This document shows positions 52,967 to 62,232 of a DNA stretch of 64,000 nucleotides, piece by piece. A model generated the notes under the pieces. It was not told the origin of the DNA. It did not search any database and saw only the letters and a list, made by a program, of their open reading frames with translations. Numbering within the stretch: the stretch's first letter is position 1; every line of letters begins with the position of its first letter. This stretch comes from CAZUAQ01 sp964618455 (GTDB lineage: Bacteria > Planctomycetota > Phycisphaerae > UBA1845 > PWPN01): the NCBI GenBank assembly GCA_964618455.1, contig CAZUAQ010000001.1:62001-126000 (forward strand), given 5' to 3'. The position numbers and the translations under genes are program-made.

Positions 52967-55918
52967 GTGCGCCTGATGTCGCCCAACCTGTTCCTGTGGT
53001 TTCTGGGCGTCATGCTCGTGACCGGGGGAGTCTCCGGACAGTCCACGACTCCCGTGCCGATCGATGATGCCGCGGCCGAGGAAGCCCTGCTGCCGGCGGG
53101 CCTGAGCCGTTCGGCGCCTGAATTCTTCGGCAACTACGCCCATCGCTGGACTGGTCCCGATGGGGATCAGATCATCCTCTACTACGGTGATTTCTCCCTG
53201 CACATCGGTGAGCGGCGGCTCAACAGTCGCGACGCGGTCATCTGGATGCGGAAATCCCAGTCCGCCGAACTCACCTATTACCACTTCGAGGTCTTTCTCT
53301 CGCACCAGGCCTATGTGCGGGAGACGGCGGGCACCATCACGACCGGTCCTACGCTGTTCGTCACGCTGAATTCGAGTGAACCTCCCTCGGCCATGAATGC
53401 CGACGTCATTGCCGAAGTGCCTGCCGACGGGACCGAGCTCTATCAGGAAGCCTCACGCGTTCGAAGCGCCCTGGCGAAAGACGGTGACGGCCTGGAACGC
53501 GATCTGCGCGTCGTGGATCCGCGGTTGGCGCTGGTCGGCGTCCGCGCGAAGGCCGCCGAGACGGTCCAGGTGCGGGCAGACACCAAGGTCGTGGACAACC
53601 GGCGAGGCCTGGTGACCGCCGACGGCGATGTGTATCTCTCCCGGGGGCTGGTGGACAGCGCTGCGTTTCTGGAGATCCGCGCCGATGCCGCCGTGATCTT
53701 CCTGGAGAACTACGCGGGCAGTGCCGAGGTCGAATCGGATGGCGAGGGGGAGTCCGATGAGGCTCCGTCGCTTGATCCCGACTCTCCCTTTCCGACGGAG
53801 GCTCCCGAGACGCCCGGGGCACCGAGCACGGGGCTGCTCGGTTCGGGGCAGGATGATCTCGGTACGAGCGTGACCGGTGCCTACCTGACCGGGGATGTCC
53901 TGCTGACGCGCGGGGAGCAGCGCATCCGCGCGAACGAGTTGTACTACGACTTTCAGTTCAACCGGGCTCTGATACTCGATGCGGTCATGTGGTCGATCGT
54001 CCCTGCGCGGGAGCTGCCCCTGTACGTGCGGGCAGACAAGGTGCGGCAGCTTTCCTCGACGGAGTACTTTGCGCAGACCGCCCGGGTGTCGACGAGCGAG
54101 TTTCACACGCCTCACGTTCACCTGGGCGCCGAGCGCGTCTACCTGACGGACCTCACCCCCGGCGGGGCGACGAACAGTCCGGAAGGGATCGGCGGCGGGG
54201 CCTATCGCATGTACGACACCACGCTCAACGTCGAGGGCGTGCCGATTCTCTACTGGCCGTACACGGCGGGTGACTTCCGCCGGAGTGAGACGGCGATCCG
54301 AAGCATTCGCGCGGGCTACAGCGACGATTTCGGCGCGGCGTTCCAGGCGAAGTGGTATCTCTTCGGTCTGCTGGGCGTCGAGGATCCCGAGGGTGTCGAC
54401 GCGATTCTGAGAACGGACTACTTCACCGATCGCGGACCGGGCTTTGGACCGGAGATCGAGTACGAGCAGGAGAATCGCTACGGATTGCTGCGCGGCTACT
54501 ACATCTATGACGATGGCGAGGACAACCTCGGCGACTTTCGGGATGGAACGGTCGATCACAAGAACCGGGGTTACCTCACGTGGCGCCACCGTGAGTTCCT
54601 GCCCGACGACTGGGAATTGACGCTGGAGACCTCGTACGTCAGCGATCCCAATTTCCTCGAAGAGTACTTCCGCAACATCTTTGAAGAAGACAAGGCGCAG
54701 GAGACGCTGGCCTACCTGAAGAAGCAGAAGGACAACTGGGCGTTCACGACGCTAGCCCAGTGGCGGATCAACGATTTCATGACCCAGACCGAGCATCTGC
54801 CCGACGCGGCCTTCCGTTTGATCGGGGAGCCTCTGGGTGAGATCGCCAGCCTGTACAGCACGTCGCACGTGGGGGCGGTGCGCTATCGCCCGGACGACCG
54901 CCGCATCTTCGACGAAGACCGCTTCTGGGATAACGAGGAGCGCACCGACGTCACCTACCGGATGAACCAGCGCAACGAGATCGATTTCCCGATCAAGCTC
55001 GGTCCGGTCAGCGTCGTGCCGTATGCGATGGGGCAGGCGGGGTGGTGGGACGGTACGCCGCACGACAGCGCCATGGGCCGTATTTTGGGCAGCGCCGGTA
55101 TCCGGACCGGCACGCAGATCTGGCGGTTGTTTGAAGACGTCTCGTCGGACATTCTCGACGTGAATGGTGTCCGCCACATCATCGAACCGCAATCGGTCAC
55201 GTGGGCGAGCGCCTCGAATCACAACAGCTTCGACCTGTCGCCCTTCGACCAGGAGATCGAGGGCGTTGACGATTTCTACGGGACGTCGCTGGCGTTGCGT
55301 CAGCGTTGGCAGACCAAGCGCGGCGCGCCGGGGGAGTGGCGGACCGTCGACTGGATCAAGTTCGACGTGGAGTTGAACCTGTTTGGCAACACGCCGCCGA
55401 ACGAGTTGGATCTCGGGCGTTTCTACGCCTTTCGCCCGGAAAACAGCACAGCGCGGAACCACATCAAGACGGATTTCCTTTACCGGATCAGCGACACCAC
55501 CGCCATCCTTTCAGATTCGAACATCGACCTGACCGACGGCGAGTTGGATATCTTCAATATCTCCTATGTGGTGGAACGCACGCCGCGTTTCTCGTACGCC
55601 CTGGGCTGGCGGTACATCGGGGAAACGGATTCCAACCTGGCGGGGATCGGTGTGAACTACAAGATCAGCGAGAAGTATCGCTTCGCGACGCGCTTCTACT
55701 ACGACCTCGATCGCAGCAAGACAGAAACGATCGATATCGTCGTGATCCGCAAGTTCCCGAGGTGGTACGGTGCGTTGATCTTCCGGGTCAACGAGATCGA
55801 GGAGGACTTCGGTCTGAGCGTGGCGGTCTGGCCCGAGGGCGCGCCCAACGCCGCCATCGGCGGGCGGGACTACATACCCGATCTCGGCGACAGCACGGGC
55901 CTGCGTCCGGAAGAGTAA
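52967..55918 (+). CDS. LptD/OstA-like outer-membrane protein
   Basis: A 983-residue exported protein. A signal peptide (about residues 4-26, ending VSG) is followed by a region with OstA-like strands (LYYGDFSLHIGERRLNSRDAVIWM; VTADGDVYLSRGLV; VTGAYLTGDVLLTRGEQRIRANELYYDF), an acidic linker (about 260-290), and then a long C-terminal beta-barrel (about 420-980) with strands ending in aromatic residues, such as YRFATRFYYDLDRSKTE and the last WYGALIFRVNEIEEDFGLSVAVWP. LptD inserts LPS into the outer leaflet. The usual two Cys pairs are not present. GTG at 52967 has GAGG eight bases ahead; ATG 52976 is the alternative. A perfect promoter stands upstream. No lptE is nearby. Confidence 0.82.
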   Translation: MRLMSPNLFLWFLGVMLVTGGVSGQSTTPVPIDDAAAEEALLPAGLSRSAPEFFGNYAHRWTGPDGDQIILYYGDFSLHIGERRLNSRDAVIWMRKSQSAELTYYHFEVFLSHQAYVRETAGTITTGPTLFVTLNSSEPPSAMNADVIAEVPADGTELYQEASRVRSALAKDGDGLERDLRVVDPRLALVGVRAKAAETVQVRADTKVVDNRRGLVTADGDVYLSRGLVDSAAFLEIRADAAVIFLENYAGSAEVESDGEGESDEAPSLDPDSPFPTEAPETPGAPSTGLLGSGQDDLGTSVTGAYLTGDVLLTRGEQRIRANELYYDFQFNRALILDAVMWSIVPARELPLYVRADKVRQLSSTEYFAQTARVSTSEFHTPHVHLGAERVYLTDLTPGGATNSPEGIGGGAYRMYDTTLNVEGVPILYWPYTAGDFRRSETAIRSIRAGYSDDFGAAFQAKWYLFGLLGVEDPEGVDAILRTDYFTDRGPGFGPEIEYEQENRYGLLRGYYIYDDGEDNLGDFRDGTVDHKNRGYLTWRHREFLPDDWELTLETSYVSDPNFLEEYFRNIFEEDKAQETLAYLKKQKDNWAFTTLAQWRINDFMTQTEHLPDAAFRLIGEPLGEIASLYSTSHVGAVRYRPDDRRIFDEDRFWDNEERTDVTYRMNQRNEIDFPIKLGPVSVVPYAMGQAGWWDGTPHDSAMGRILGSAGIRTGTQIWRLFEDVSSDILDVNGVRHIIEPQSVTWASASNHNSFDLSPFDQEIEGVDDFYGTSLALRQRWQTKRGAPGEWRTVDWIKFDVELNLFGNTPPNELDLGRFYAFRPENSTARNHIKTDFLYRISDTTAILSDSNIDLTDGELDIFNISYVVERTPRFSYALGWRYIGETDSNLAGIGVNYKISEKYRFATRFYYDLDRSKTETIDIVVIRKFPRWYGALIFRVNEIEEDFGLSVAVWPEGAPNAAIGGRDYIPDLGDSTGLRPEE

Positions 55919-56021
55919 TCTGAGCCTTCGCTCACCGATCTCGCCGGCGTGAATCTCCATGACGCGTCGGCCATTGCCTGTTTCGCTTGTCTTCATCACA
56001 TTCCTTCCCAAGGATATACCC

Positions 56022-57263
56022 ATGACACTTCTGGAGACCGCCCGCCACCGAGCCATCGAGATCGTCTCCCAATGCGCGCACGAGCGCGGGATCAAGGCGG
56101 CGGTGCGCTACTACGACCAGGTCTGGGCGCGGGACAGCGTGATCACGCTGCTTGGGGCGCTGACCACCGACGATGCGCGGCTCGTCGATGCGTCGCGGCG
56201 GACGCTGGAATCCCTGGCGGAATTTCAATGCTGCGAGACGGGGCGTATTCCCAATTACATTCCCCTCGGGCAGGACCGGATCGAACTGCCCATCAACGAA
56301 TCGTTCGACAGCAACCTCTGGTATGTCATCGGGCACGGGGCGTATCTTCGCGCCACGCAGGACCGCGCGTTCGCGGAGAAATACCTCGGCACGATGCGCG
56401 CGGCCATGCGGTGGGCACGCTACATGGACGTCAACAACGACGGGCTGATGGAATGTCCGCCGTGCTGCGACTGGAAGGACACGTGGGACAACAGCTATCA
56501 CAACCTCAACGTCAACGTGTTGTATGTCGAGGCGATGCGCACCATGGCGGGGATCGAGGAGGCGCTCGGCCACGATGCGGAGATCTGGCGGGAGCGCAGA
56601 CAACTGCTGATCGATCGGATCAACGCCAATTTCTGGATCAACCATGACGATCCCGACAAGGAGCGCGAATATGCCGAGCATCATCGCCCGGGCCATTTTC
56701 GCAACAACTACGACATCAATCGGGCGGTCAACTGGATCAGCGATTTCTACTTTCCGCGACTGCCGATGAAAGATCCGGCGCCGCGGCGGCTGGACGTGAT
56801 GGGCAACGTGGCGGCGATCCTGTTCGGCGTGGCGAATGAACGGCAGACGGCTCGGATCCTGAACTACATCCATGAGCGCGGGGTGGACGAACCGTATCCG
56901 ATTCGCGTCACGCACCCGGTCGTGCGGCCGGGAGATCCGGACTATCACGGGTACTATCAGAACCGGGGCTACTGTGCTGAGGATACCGGGCACAACGGGG
57001 GCATCTGGGCGTTCGTGGGTGGGTTTTACGTGGCGTCGCTCGCGCATGCGGGTCGCGGGGACGAGGCGCGGCGGCAACTCAAGAAGCTCGCGGAACTGAA
57101 TCGTCTCCCCGCCACTCGAACGGACAACCCGGAGTTCGTGGAGGAGTGGGGGTTCTGCGAGCATCACCACGGGATCAGCGGCCGCGGCATCGGCGCGCAG
57201 GGGCAGGCGTGGAGCGCGGGCATGCTGCTCTACGCGATGGACGCGGTGCAGAACGCGGAGTGA
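56022..57263 (+). CDS. Glycosidase-like protein (six-hairpin; GH100 or debranching-enzyme-like)
   Basis: A 413-residue protein with (alpha/alpha)6-barrel landmarks. VWARDSVITLLGAL (about residues 34-47) holds an acidic residue in the position expected for a catalytic one, MDVNNDGLMECPPCCDWKDTWDNSYHNLN (about 138-166) has the Trp/Asp-rich active-site loop, and NGGIWAFVGGFYV is the later barrel helix. The set fits alkaline/neutral invertases (GH100) and amylo-alpha-1,6-glucosidase-type domains. No signal peptide, so cytoplasmic. The start has AAGGA ahead. The protein is short for a debranching enzyme, so the sugar cleaved is not decided. It lies 100 bases after the LptD-like gene on the same strand. 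Confidence 0.7.
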   Translation: MTLLETARHRAIEIVSQCAHERGIKAAVRYYDQVWARDSVITLLGALTTDDARLVDASRRTLESLAEFQCCETGRIPNYIPLGQDRIELPINESFDSNLWYVIGHGAYLRATQDRAFAEKYLGTMRAAMRWARYMDVNNDGLMECPPCCDWKDTWDNSYHNLNVNVLYVEAMRTMAGIEEALGHDAEIWRERRQLLIDRINANFWINHDDPDKEREYAEHHRPGHFRNNYDINRAVNWISDFYFPRLPMKDPAPRRLDVMGNVAAILFGVANERQTARILNYIHERGVDEPYPIRVTHPVVRPGDPDYHGYYQNRGYCAEDTGHNGGIWAFVGGFYVASLAHAGRGDEARRQLKKLAELNRLPATRTDNPEFVEEWGFCEHHHGISGRGIGAQGQAWSAGMLLYAMDAVQNAE

Positions 57264-57267
57264 GCAT

Positions 57268-57927
57268 TCACGCTTTCTGGGCGCGCCTCTGGGCGAAGTG
57301 ATGCGCAAGGAAGATGAAGGTCACGGCCGAGAAATTGATCACACCCGCCGCACCAACCACGAGAAAAACCCATACGTAAGCAGAGATGCCAAAGGCCGCC
57401 AGATCCCCCATGGTCAGCATCCAGAACACCGTCTGAACCAGTGTCAATCCCGCCGCGACCGCCAAGGCGGGCAACAGCAGTCTGGGGGGGCGGTCTCCGG
57501 CAATCCGTCCTTCAGGGGTATTGAGATCCTGTCCGCACTCCGAACAGCGCCCGGCACTCTCGTCGGGAATCACGTAATCGCAGTGCCCGCAACGCGTGAC
57601 CGGCCGAGCTGTCACGCCCTCCGGAAGTTGCCCATCCATGGATTGGTACAGTTTGCGGACGTTCTTACGATTCCTGCCCCAGTCCATGACCTGCGTCGGC
57701 AGACTGCACCGACTGGTGATGTCGATGATGACGTCATCCCCGTGTGGGCTGATCAGCACGTCGATGCGTTCGCCGAAGCTCCAGGCATTCAGCGGCATGG
57801 AGCCCATGACCGAAGCGTGACCGACGTCGTCGATTTTCATGTCACACGCACGCATCGCCTCGACAATCTGTGTGACGGACAGGGCGTGCGCGGGGTAGCG
57901 GCGGATTTCGCGGTATCGGGCGGCCAT
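57268..57927 (-). CDS. Zinc-ribbon membrane protein, unknown function
   Basis: A 219-residue protein. The N-terminal part (about residues 13-95) resembles a DUF1499-like alpha/beta domain (IDDVGHASVMGS, ISPHGDDVIIDITSRC). A zinc ribbon follows (CGHCDYVIPDESAGRCSECGQ, about residues 110-130), and then two membrane helices (about 150-170 and 185-210). GGAGG lies seven bases before the ATG. It is convergent with the glycosidase gene (5 bases apart). A cytoplasmic ribbon tethered to the membrane suggests a regulatory or assembly role, but nothing is known. Confidence 0.65.
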   Translation of the reverse strand: MAARYREIRRYPAHALSVTQIVEAMRACDMKIDDVGHASVMGSMPLNAWSFGERIDVLISPHGDDVIIDITSRCSLPTQVMDWGRNRKNVRKLYQSMDGQLPEGVTARPVTRCGHCDYVIPDESAGRCSECGQDLNTPEGRIAGDRPPRLLLPALAVAAGLTLVQTVFWMLTMGDLAAFGISAYVWVFLVVGAAGVINFSAVTFIFLAHHFAQRRAQKA

Positions 57928-58132
57928 GGGGGCGATCCTCCCTTCAACGTGACCCGGTCGACCTCCACCGGACCCCGGTCGGCGGAGGCGTTCCCGCAAG
58001 CATACGATACGCCTTCAACCGATGACCGTAGGGGCGTCTCATTCTCTTCACTTTACCTCCGGATCTTGGTTCCTTTACAATACACCGTCCCATAAGCGAA
58101 ACACTCACATTCCATCCGCGGAGGTCAGGATC

Positions 58133-59371
58133 ATGTCCACGTCCGGTTCCACTCGTCGTGAGTTCGTCGTTCGATCGGTTACGGGTGCCGCTGCCCTGGG
58201 GGCAAGTTCACTTGCCGGTCGCGCTGCGCCGGGTGCCAATGATCGTATCCAGATCGGTGTGATCGGCTGTGGTGGGCGAGGCACGCACCTCACCCAGGAA
58301 ATTGCCAATCTTCAGGCGCAGCACAATGTGCGCGTCACCGCCGTGTGCGACGTGTGGGACGTCAATCTCGAGAAAGCCGTCGCCAACGTGCAGGACAAGT
58401 TCAGCGACAAGCCCCGGGCGTTCACGCGATTCGGCGACCTGCTGGCTCTCGATGAGGTCGACGCCGTCGTCATCGCCACACCCGATTTCGCCCATACGCC
58501 GATCATGATCGAGGCGCTCAAGGCGAACAAGGACGTCTACGTCGAGAAGCCGATGGCGTTGAAACTGGAAAACGCCAGGGAAGCGCTTCGCCTGGCCCGT
58601 GCACGTTCGCGGGTGGTCCAGGTCGGCACGCAACGCCGCAGCGACGGTAAATATCTCTCCGCCGGAGCGACGATCCAGAAAGGACCTCTCGGCCACATCT
58701 CGAAGGTGACGGCGTCGGTGAACGTGAATCACGCCCGCTGGCTTCGCGATCCGAGCGACTGCAAGAAGGACGACGTGGACTGGGATGCCTATCTCTTCAA
58801 CGTCGAAGAAAAGGTCCCGTTCAATCCGTCGCTGCTGCGGCGGTGGCATCTGTTCAAGATGTGCACGAACGGTTTGTCGGGCCTGTGGATGAGCCATTTT
58901 GCCGATGCGATCAACATTCTTCTGGGCACGACTTATCCGACGACGGCCGTCGCGCATGGGGGGACGTACGTCTGGAAGGAGGAACGCGAGCATTGCGACA
59001 CCTTCCATGCCCTGATCGAATATCCCGAGGAACTGCTTTTCAGTTGGAGCATGAACCTCGCCAACGGGTACGGTGGGGAATTCCTGATCAAGGGACGCGA
59101 CGGCACCTTCGACGTGGAAAAGATGAAATTCCTGCCCAGCGGCGGACCGAAGGACAAGGAGATCGTCAACACGCCGATCGAGAAGGTGGAGGGGGACAGC
59201 CACATGGGCAACTGGCTCACCTGTCTGCGTACGCGCAAGCGGCCGAACGCCGATATCGAGTATGGCTTGCAGCATACGGTGGCGACGATCATGACCGCCG
59301 ATGCCCTGCACACGGGAGCGCGTCAACGCTACGATGCCGAGGCGGGCAGAATTGTCCCGGATGTCCGGTAG
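58133..59371 (+). CDS. Tat-exported Gfo/Idh/MocA oxidoreductase
   Basis: A 412-residue protein. The N-terminus STRREFVVRSVTGAAALGASS is a twin-arginine signal. The Rossmann motif is IQIGVIGCGGRGTHL; ATPDFAHTPIMIEALKANKDVYVEKPMAL holds EKP; the substrate part has LWMSHFADAINILLG. It belongs to the same superfamily as the protein at 27345 but is not a close duplicate. GGAGG lies eight bases upstream of the ATG. It is followed, after 71 bases, by an enolase-superfamily gene with its own Tat-like N-terminus; together they suggest a periplasmic sugar-acid route, inferred from context only. Confidence 0.9.
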   Translation: MSTSGSTRREFVVRSVTGAAALGASSLAGRAAPGANDRIQIGVIGCGGRGTHLTQEIANLQAQHNVRVTAVCDVWDVNLEKAVANVQDKFSDKPRAFTRFGDLLALDEVDAVVIATPDFAHTPIMIEALKANKDVYVEKPMALKLENAREALRLARARSRVVQVGTQRRSDGKYLSAGATIQKGPLGHISKVTASVNVNHARWLRDPSDCKKDDVDWDAYLFNVEEKVPFNPSLLRRWHLFKMCTNGLSGLWMSHFADAINILLGTTYPTTAVAHGGTYVWKEEREHCDTFHALIEYPEELLFSWSMNLANGYGGEFLIKGRDGTFDVEKMKFLPSGGPKDKEIVNTPIEKVEGDSHMGNWLTCLRTRKRPNADIEYGLQHTVATIMTADALHTGARQRYDAEAGRIVPDVR

Positions 59372-59442
59372 CAGGTCGCGCGTCGGAGTTGAATCTGAAT
59401 TATCTGTAGGTACGTGGCCGGCGGATGAGAGGGAACGTGAAC

Positions 59443-60681
59443 ATGCTGGAATGCACGCGTCGGGATATGTTACGGGGTAGTTTGACAACAGCCGGCGCCG
59501 TGATGCTGGGCCAGGTCGCCAACGTGGCGGGAGACGTACCCACGATGCCCAAAGGAAAGATCACCATCGATCGCGTCGAGACTGTGCCTTTGAATTATCC
59601 GACGCGTGGGCGATTCAAGTTCTTCGAGGACCCGGCGGGGCGCCCGCACGGGCGGCAGACCGTCGTCATCAGGATGACCGCCAGTGACGGAACGGTCGGC
59701 TGGGGGCAGTCGGTGCCGACGAACAAGTGGAGCTACGAGACGATCGAGTCGGTGCAGACGACGATCGACCGGTATCTCGCGCCGGTGATCACCGGGCTCG
59801 ACGTGTTCGATCACGAAGGCATCTTCAAGGCGATGAACGCGATCATCGCACCGTCATTTTCCACCGGACAGCCGATCTGCAAGGCGGGCATCGACCTGGC
59901 GCTGTTCGACCTGACCGGCAAACTCCTGAACCAGACCGCCCAACAGCGATGGAAGAAGAAGGGGCGTGATCGTGTTCTGCTGAGTTGGACACTCAACCCG
60001 AAGTCGCTGGATGATCTTCCGCGTCTGGTCGAGGAAGGCAAAGCGAAGGGCTACGCGCACTTCAACGTCAAGGTCGCGCCGGATCCGGCGTTCGACCTGG
60101 CCATGTGCCGGAAAGTGAAAGAGCTCGTCCCGGACGGATTTCTCTGGTGTGATGCGAACGGCGGTTACGACGAAGCCACCGCGCTGGAAGTTGCCCCGAA
60201 ACTGGCGGACCTCGGCGTGCCGGTACTCGAACAGCCACTCAAGCCCAATCGCATCCGGGGTTACCAGAAACTATGCAAGCAGGGAGCATTGCCCATTCTG
60301 ATGGACGAGGGCATCGTCTCGACGGCAGAGTTGGAGGAGTTCATTCATCTCGGTATGCTGGATGGGCTGTCCATGAAGCCCGCGCGTTGCGGTGGACTCA
60401 CCGAGGCGAAGGCGCAGATCGATCTCGTCCAATCCCACGGGCTCATGTTCCTCGGCAGCGGCCTGACCGATCCCGACATCTCGCTGGCGGCATCGCTGCT
60501 GCTGTACGGGGCGTACGATCTGAAAACCCCCGCCGCGTTGAACGGCCCACAGTTTCTCTCGGAATTATCGATCCTCAAGCAGCCCTTCGAGGTGCGGGAC
60601 GGCCACCTGCATCTTCCGACGGGCCCGGGGCTGGGCGTCGAGGTGGATGTAGCCAGGCTTGAAGCGCATCGTGCGTCGTAA
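59443..60681 (+). CDS. Enolase-superfamily enzyme (mandelate racemase/muconate lactonizing type)
   Basis: A 412-residue protein. TRRDMLRGSLTTAGAVML is a twin-arginine-like export signal. The barrel follows, with metal ligands D237 (LWCDANGG), E263 (VLEQPL) and D288 or E289 (LMDEGI). The catalytic KxK is altered: the region reads FNVKVA, so the first Lys is Asn (N208) and only K210 is kept. SMKPARCGG (about residue 315) carries the second Lys. Family members abstract a proton alpha to a carboxylate. ATG 59443 has GAGAGGG ten bases ahead; ATG 59425 is a possible alternative. Substrate unknown. Confidence 0.87.
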   Translation: MLECTRRDMLRGSLTTAGAVMLGQVANVAGDVPTMPKGKITIDRVETVPLNYPTRGRFKFFEDPAGRPHGRQTVVIRMTASDGTVGWGQSVPTNKWSYETIESVQTTIDRYLAPVITGLDVFDHEGIFKAMNAIIAPSFSTGQPICKAGIDLALFDLTGKLLNQTAQQRWKKKGRDRVLLSWTLNPKSLDDLPRLVEEGKAKGYAHFNVKVAPDPAFDLAMCRKVKELVPDGFLWCDANGGYDEATALEVAPKLADLGVPVLEQPLKPNRIRGYQKLCKQGALPILMDEGIVSTAELEEFIHLGMLDGLSMKPARCGGLTEAKAQIDLVQSHGLMFLGSGLTDPDISLAASLLLYGAYDLKTPAALNGPQFLSELSILKQPFEVRDGHLHLPTGPGLGVEVDVARLEAHRAS

Positions 60682-60727
60682 AGGGACCACCGAACGTCTA
60701 CGTCGGCTTCCGACATGATTGTCCCGA

Positions 60728-61999
60728 TCATTCGGGCGTGACCGGCTGGACCCAGGCCATCTGCTTTTCGAAGTGGTCGATCGGGTTGGCATGCGGACGG
60801 CTCGAGATGACCCTGGCCCTGACGTACAGTTCGTCGCCGCTCAAGGTATAGCTGGCGTTTATGCCTTTCACTTCCTTCAGGATGATACCGATTTCGTCGC
60901 TGTACTTGGGTTGCAGGACCGATTTGGGATCCTCGTGTCGACTTGATTCACGGCGCGTGTAGTCACGCATCGTGCCGATGAACTGCGTCGTGTAGGTCGC
61001 CCCGTCGTCCGGATCGATGGCGACGTGCAGAGTGTTGTCCTCGAAGCGAATGCCACGCAGAGTGACCCCCGAACTGGCATAGAAATCACCGCGTTCCAGG
61101 GCCAGGATGAGATGCTCGGGCGTGAGGTAACGCGACTTGACCATGATCCATCCGCGGCCCGGGTTGGCGACCGAGCGGCCGGTCGTCGTATACGTGTGGG
61201 CATCGTCCGTCGCCAGGCCGTACATGATGGGAAGATCGAGATCGCCGAGACGCTTGGCAAGGATGATGTCCCACATGCGTTCGGTCGAGACATAAGTCTC
61301 GTTCCCGGCATTGGCGACGACGGGATGGCCGTTGAACACTTCGAAGAACTGCTCGCCGCGTAACACCATCAGATCCTGCGGCCCGAGCGCCCATCGGAAG
61401 TTCGGGTGGTTCACGTGAGGAAACATCGGACGGCCGGTCCGTTCCCGCTGTTCGAGGACGGCATCGATGTTGTTCTGCAGCGTTTCCTGCAATGTGGCGC
61501 CCCCGGGTGGAGGGATGACTTCCTTGAGGTTAATGCCATTGACGTGGATGGGGCGCTTCTCGAAACCGTCGCTGATCTCTTCGCCCGGGATCATCAGAAA
61601 CCGGCCAGCCTCCTCGAACAAGGCGCGGAACTCGTTCAGCGGCTTGCAGCGGTAATGGGTTTGTCCCTCGCGCGTGCGCTTCTCGATCCACGCGGCGTCG
61701 AAGGTATCCTCGTAGGTTTTCGCCGCCTTGGCTCGGGCGCCGGTGGGTACGATCCATTTCTCTCCCTCGCTGAGGATGTTGTGATCACTGAGCACCAGGA
61801 AATGGTAACCGTGTTCCTTGTACCATTGAACGATCAACTCCGGCGGGCTGTCGCCGTCGCTCCACCAGGAGTGCGTGTGCGTGTTCCCCTTGTACCAACG
61901 TGCCTCCGGGGAACGTTTCTCCGCGGCGAGGCTGGTGGCCTGGCCTGCGAACAGTAACAACAGAAGGATGAAGAACCATCGTGGAGTGACTCTGGCCAT
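60728..61999 (-). CDS. Exported PHP-domain metal hydrolase
   Basis: A 423-residue protein. The signal peptide (residues 1-26, ending SLAAE) is followed by KGNTHTHSWWSDGD (H41, H43, D48), LVLSDHN and FPHVNHPN, the metal site of the PHP (polymerase and histidinol phosphatase) fold. IPGEEIS provides another acidic ligand and YGLATDDAHTY one more near the end. The last 100 residues are a beta domain of unknown role. PHP members hydrolyse phosphoesters. Export is predicted, so an extracytoplasmic substrate. It is convergent with the enolase-superfamily gene. No partner is evident. Confidence 0.85.
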   Translation of the reverse strand: MARVTPRWFFILLLLLFAGQATSLAAEKRSPEARWYKGNTHTHSWWSDGDSPPELIVQWYKEHGYHFLVLSDHNILSEGEKWIVPTGARAKAAKTYEDTFDAAWIEKRTREGQTHYRCKPLNEFRALFEEAGRFLMIPGEEISDGFEKRPIHVNGINLKEVIPPPGGATLQETLQNNIDAVLEQRERTGRPMFPHVNHPNFRWALGPQDLMVLRGEQFFEVFNGHPVVANAGNETYVSTERMWDIILAKRLGDLDLPIMYGLATDDAHTYTTTGRSVANPGRGWIMVKSRYLTPEHLILALERGDFYASSGVTLRGIRFEDNTLHVAIDPDDGATYTTQFIGTMRDYTRRESSRHEDPKSVLQPKYSDEIGIILKEVKGINASYTLSGDELYVRARVISSRPHANPIDHFEKQMAWVQPVTPE

Positions 62000-62137
62000 G
62001 GGATCGTCCTGTATGAGGGTGAACCTGTTCCTGGTAAAAGAGATTCACGCGATCGCAAGCGGGATCATTCATCCAGCATAGCGATTTCAGTATGCGGGGG
62101 AAACGTGAAGGGCGCGCAAAGACGCAAAAGATAAGAA

Positions 62138-62170
62138 ACCGGCGGATGCCCGTTGGGGACATCCGCCGGT
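62138..62170 (-). terminator. Terminator of the dockerin-like gene
   Basis: A perfect 11-base stem (62138-62148 with 62160-62170, ACCGGCGGATG) with an 11-base loop. On the minus strand it is followed by a T-rich stretch (TTCTTATCTTTT). It starts about 60 bases beyond the stop of the gene ending at 62233. Confidence 0.8.
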
Positions 62171-62232
62171 GGTGGTTTGAAGATCAACCGACGTCGATCA
62201 AAGGCGTCGGTATGGCTTGGAAAGGACGAACA

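Noticed and set aside
55932..57308. 458-codon minus-strand frame opposite the glycosidase-like gene
   Set aside because: Shadow frame; the plus-strand frame has the barrel motifs and a ribosome site.
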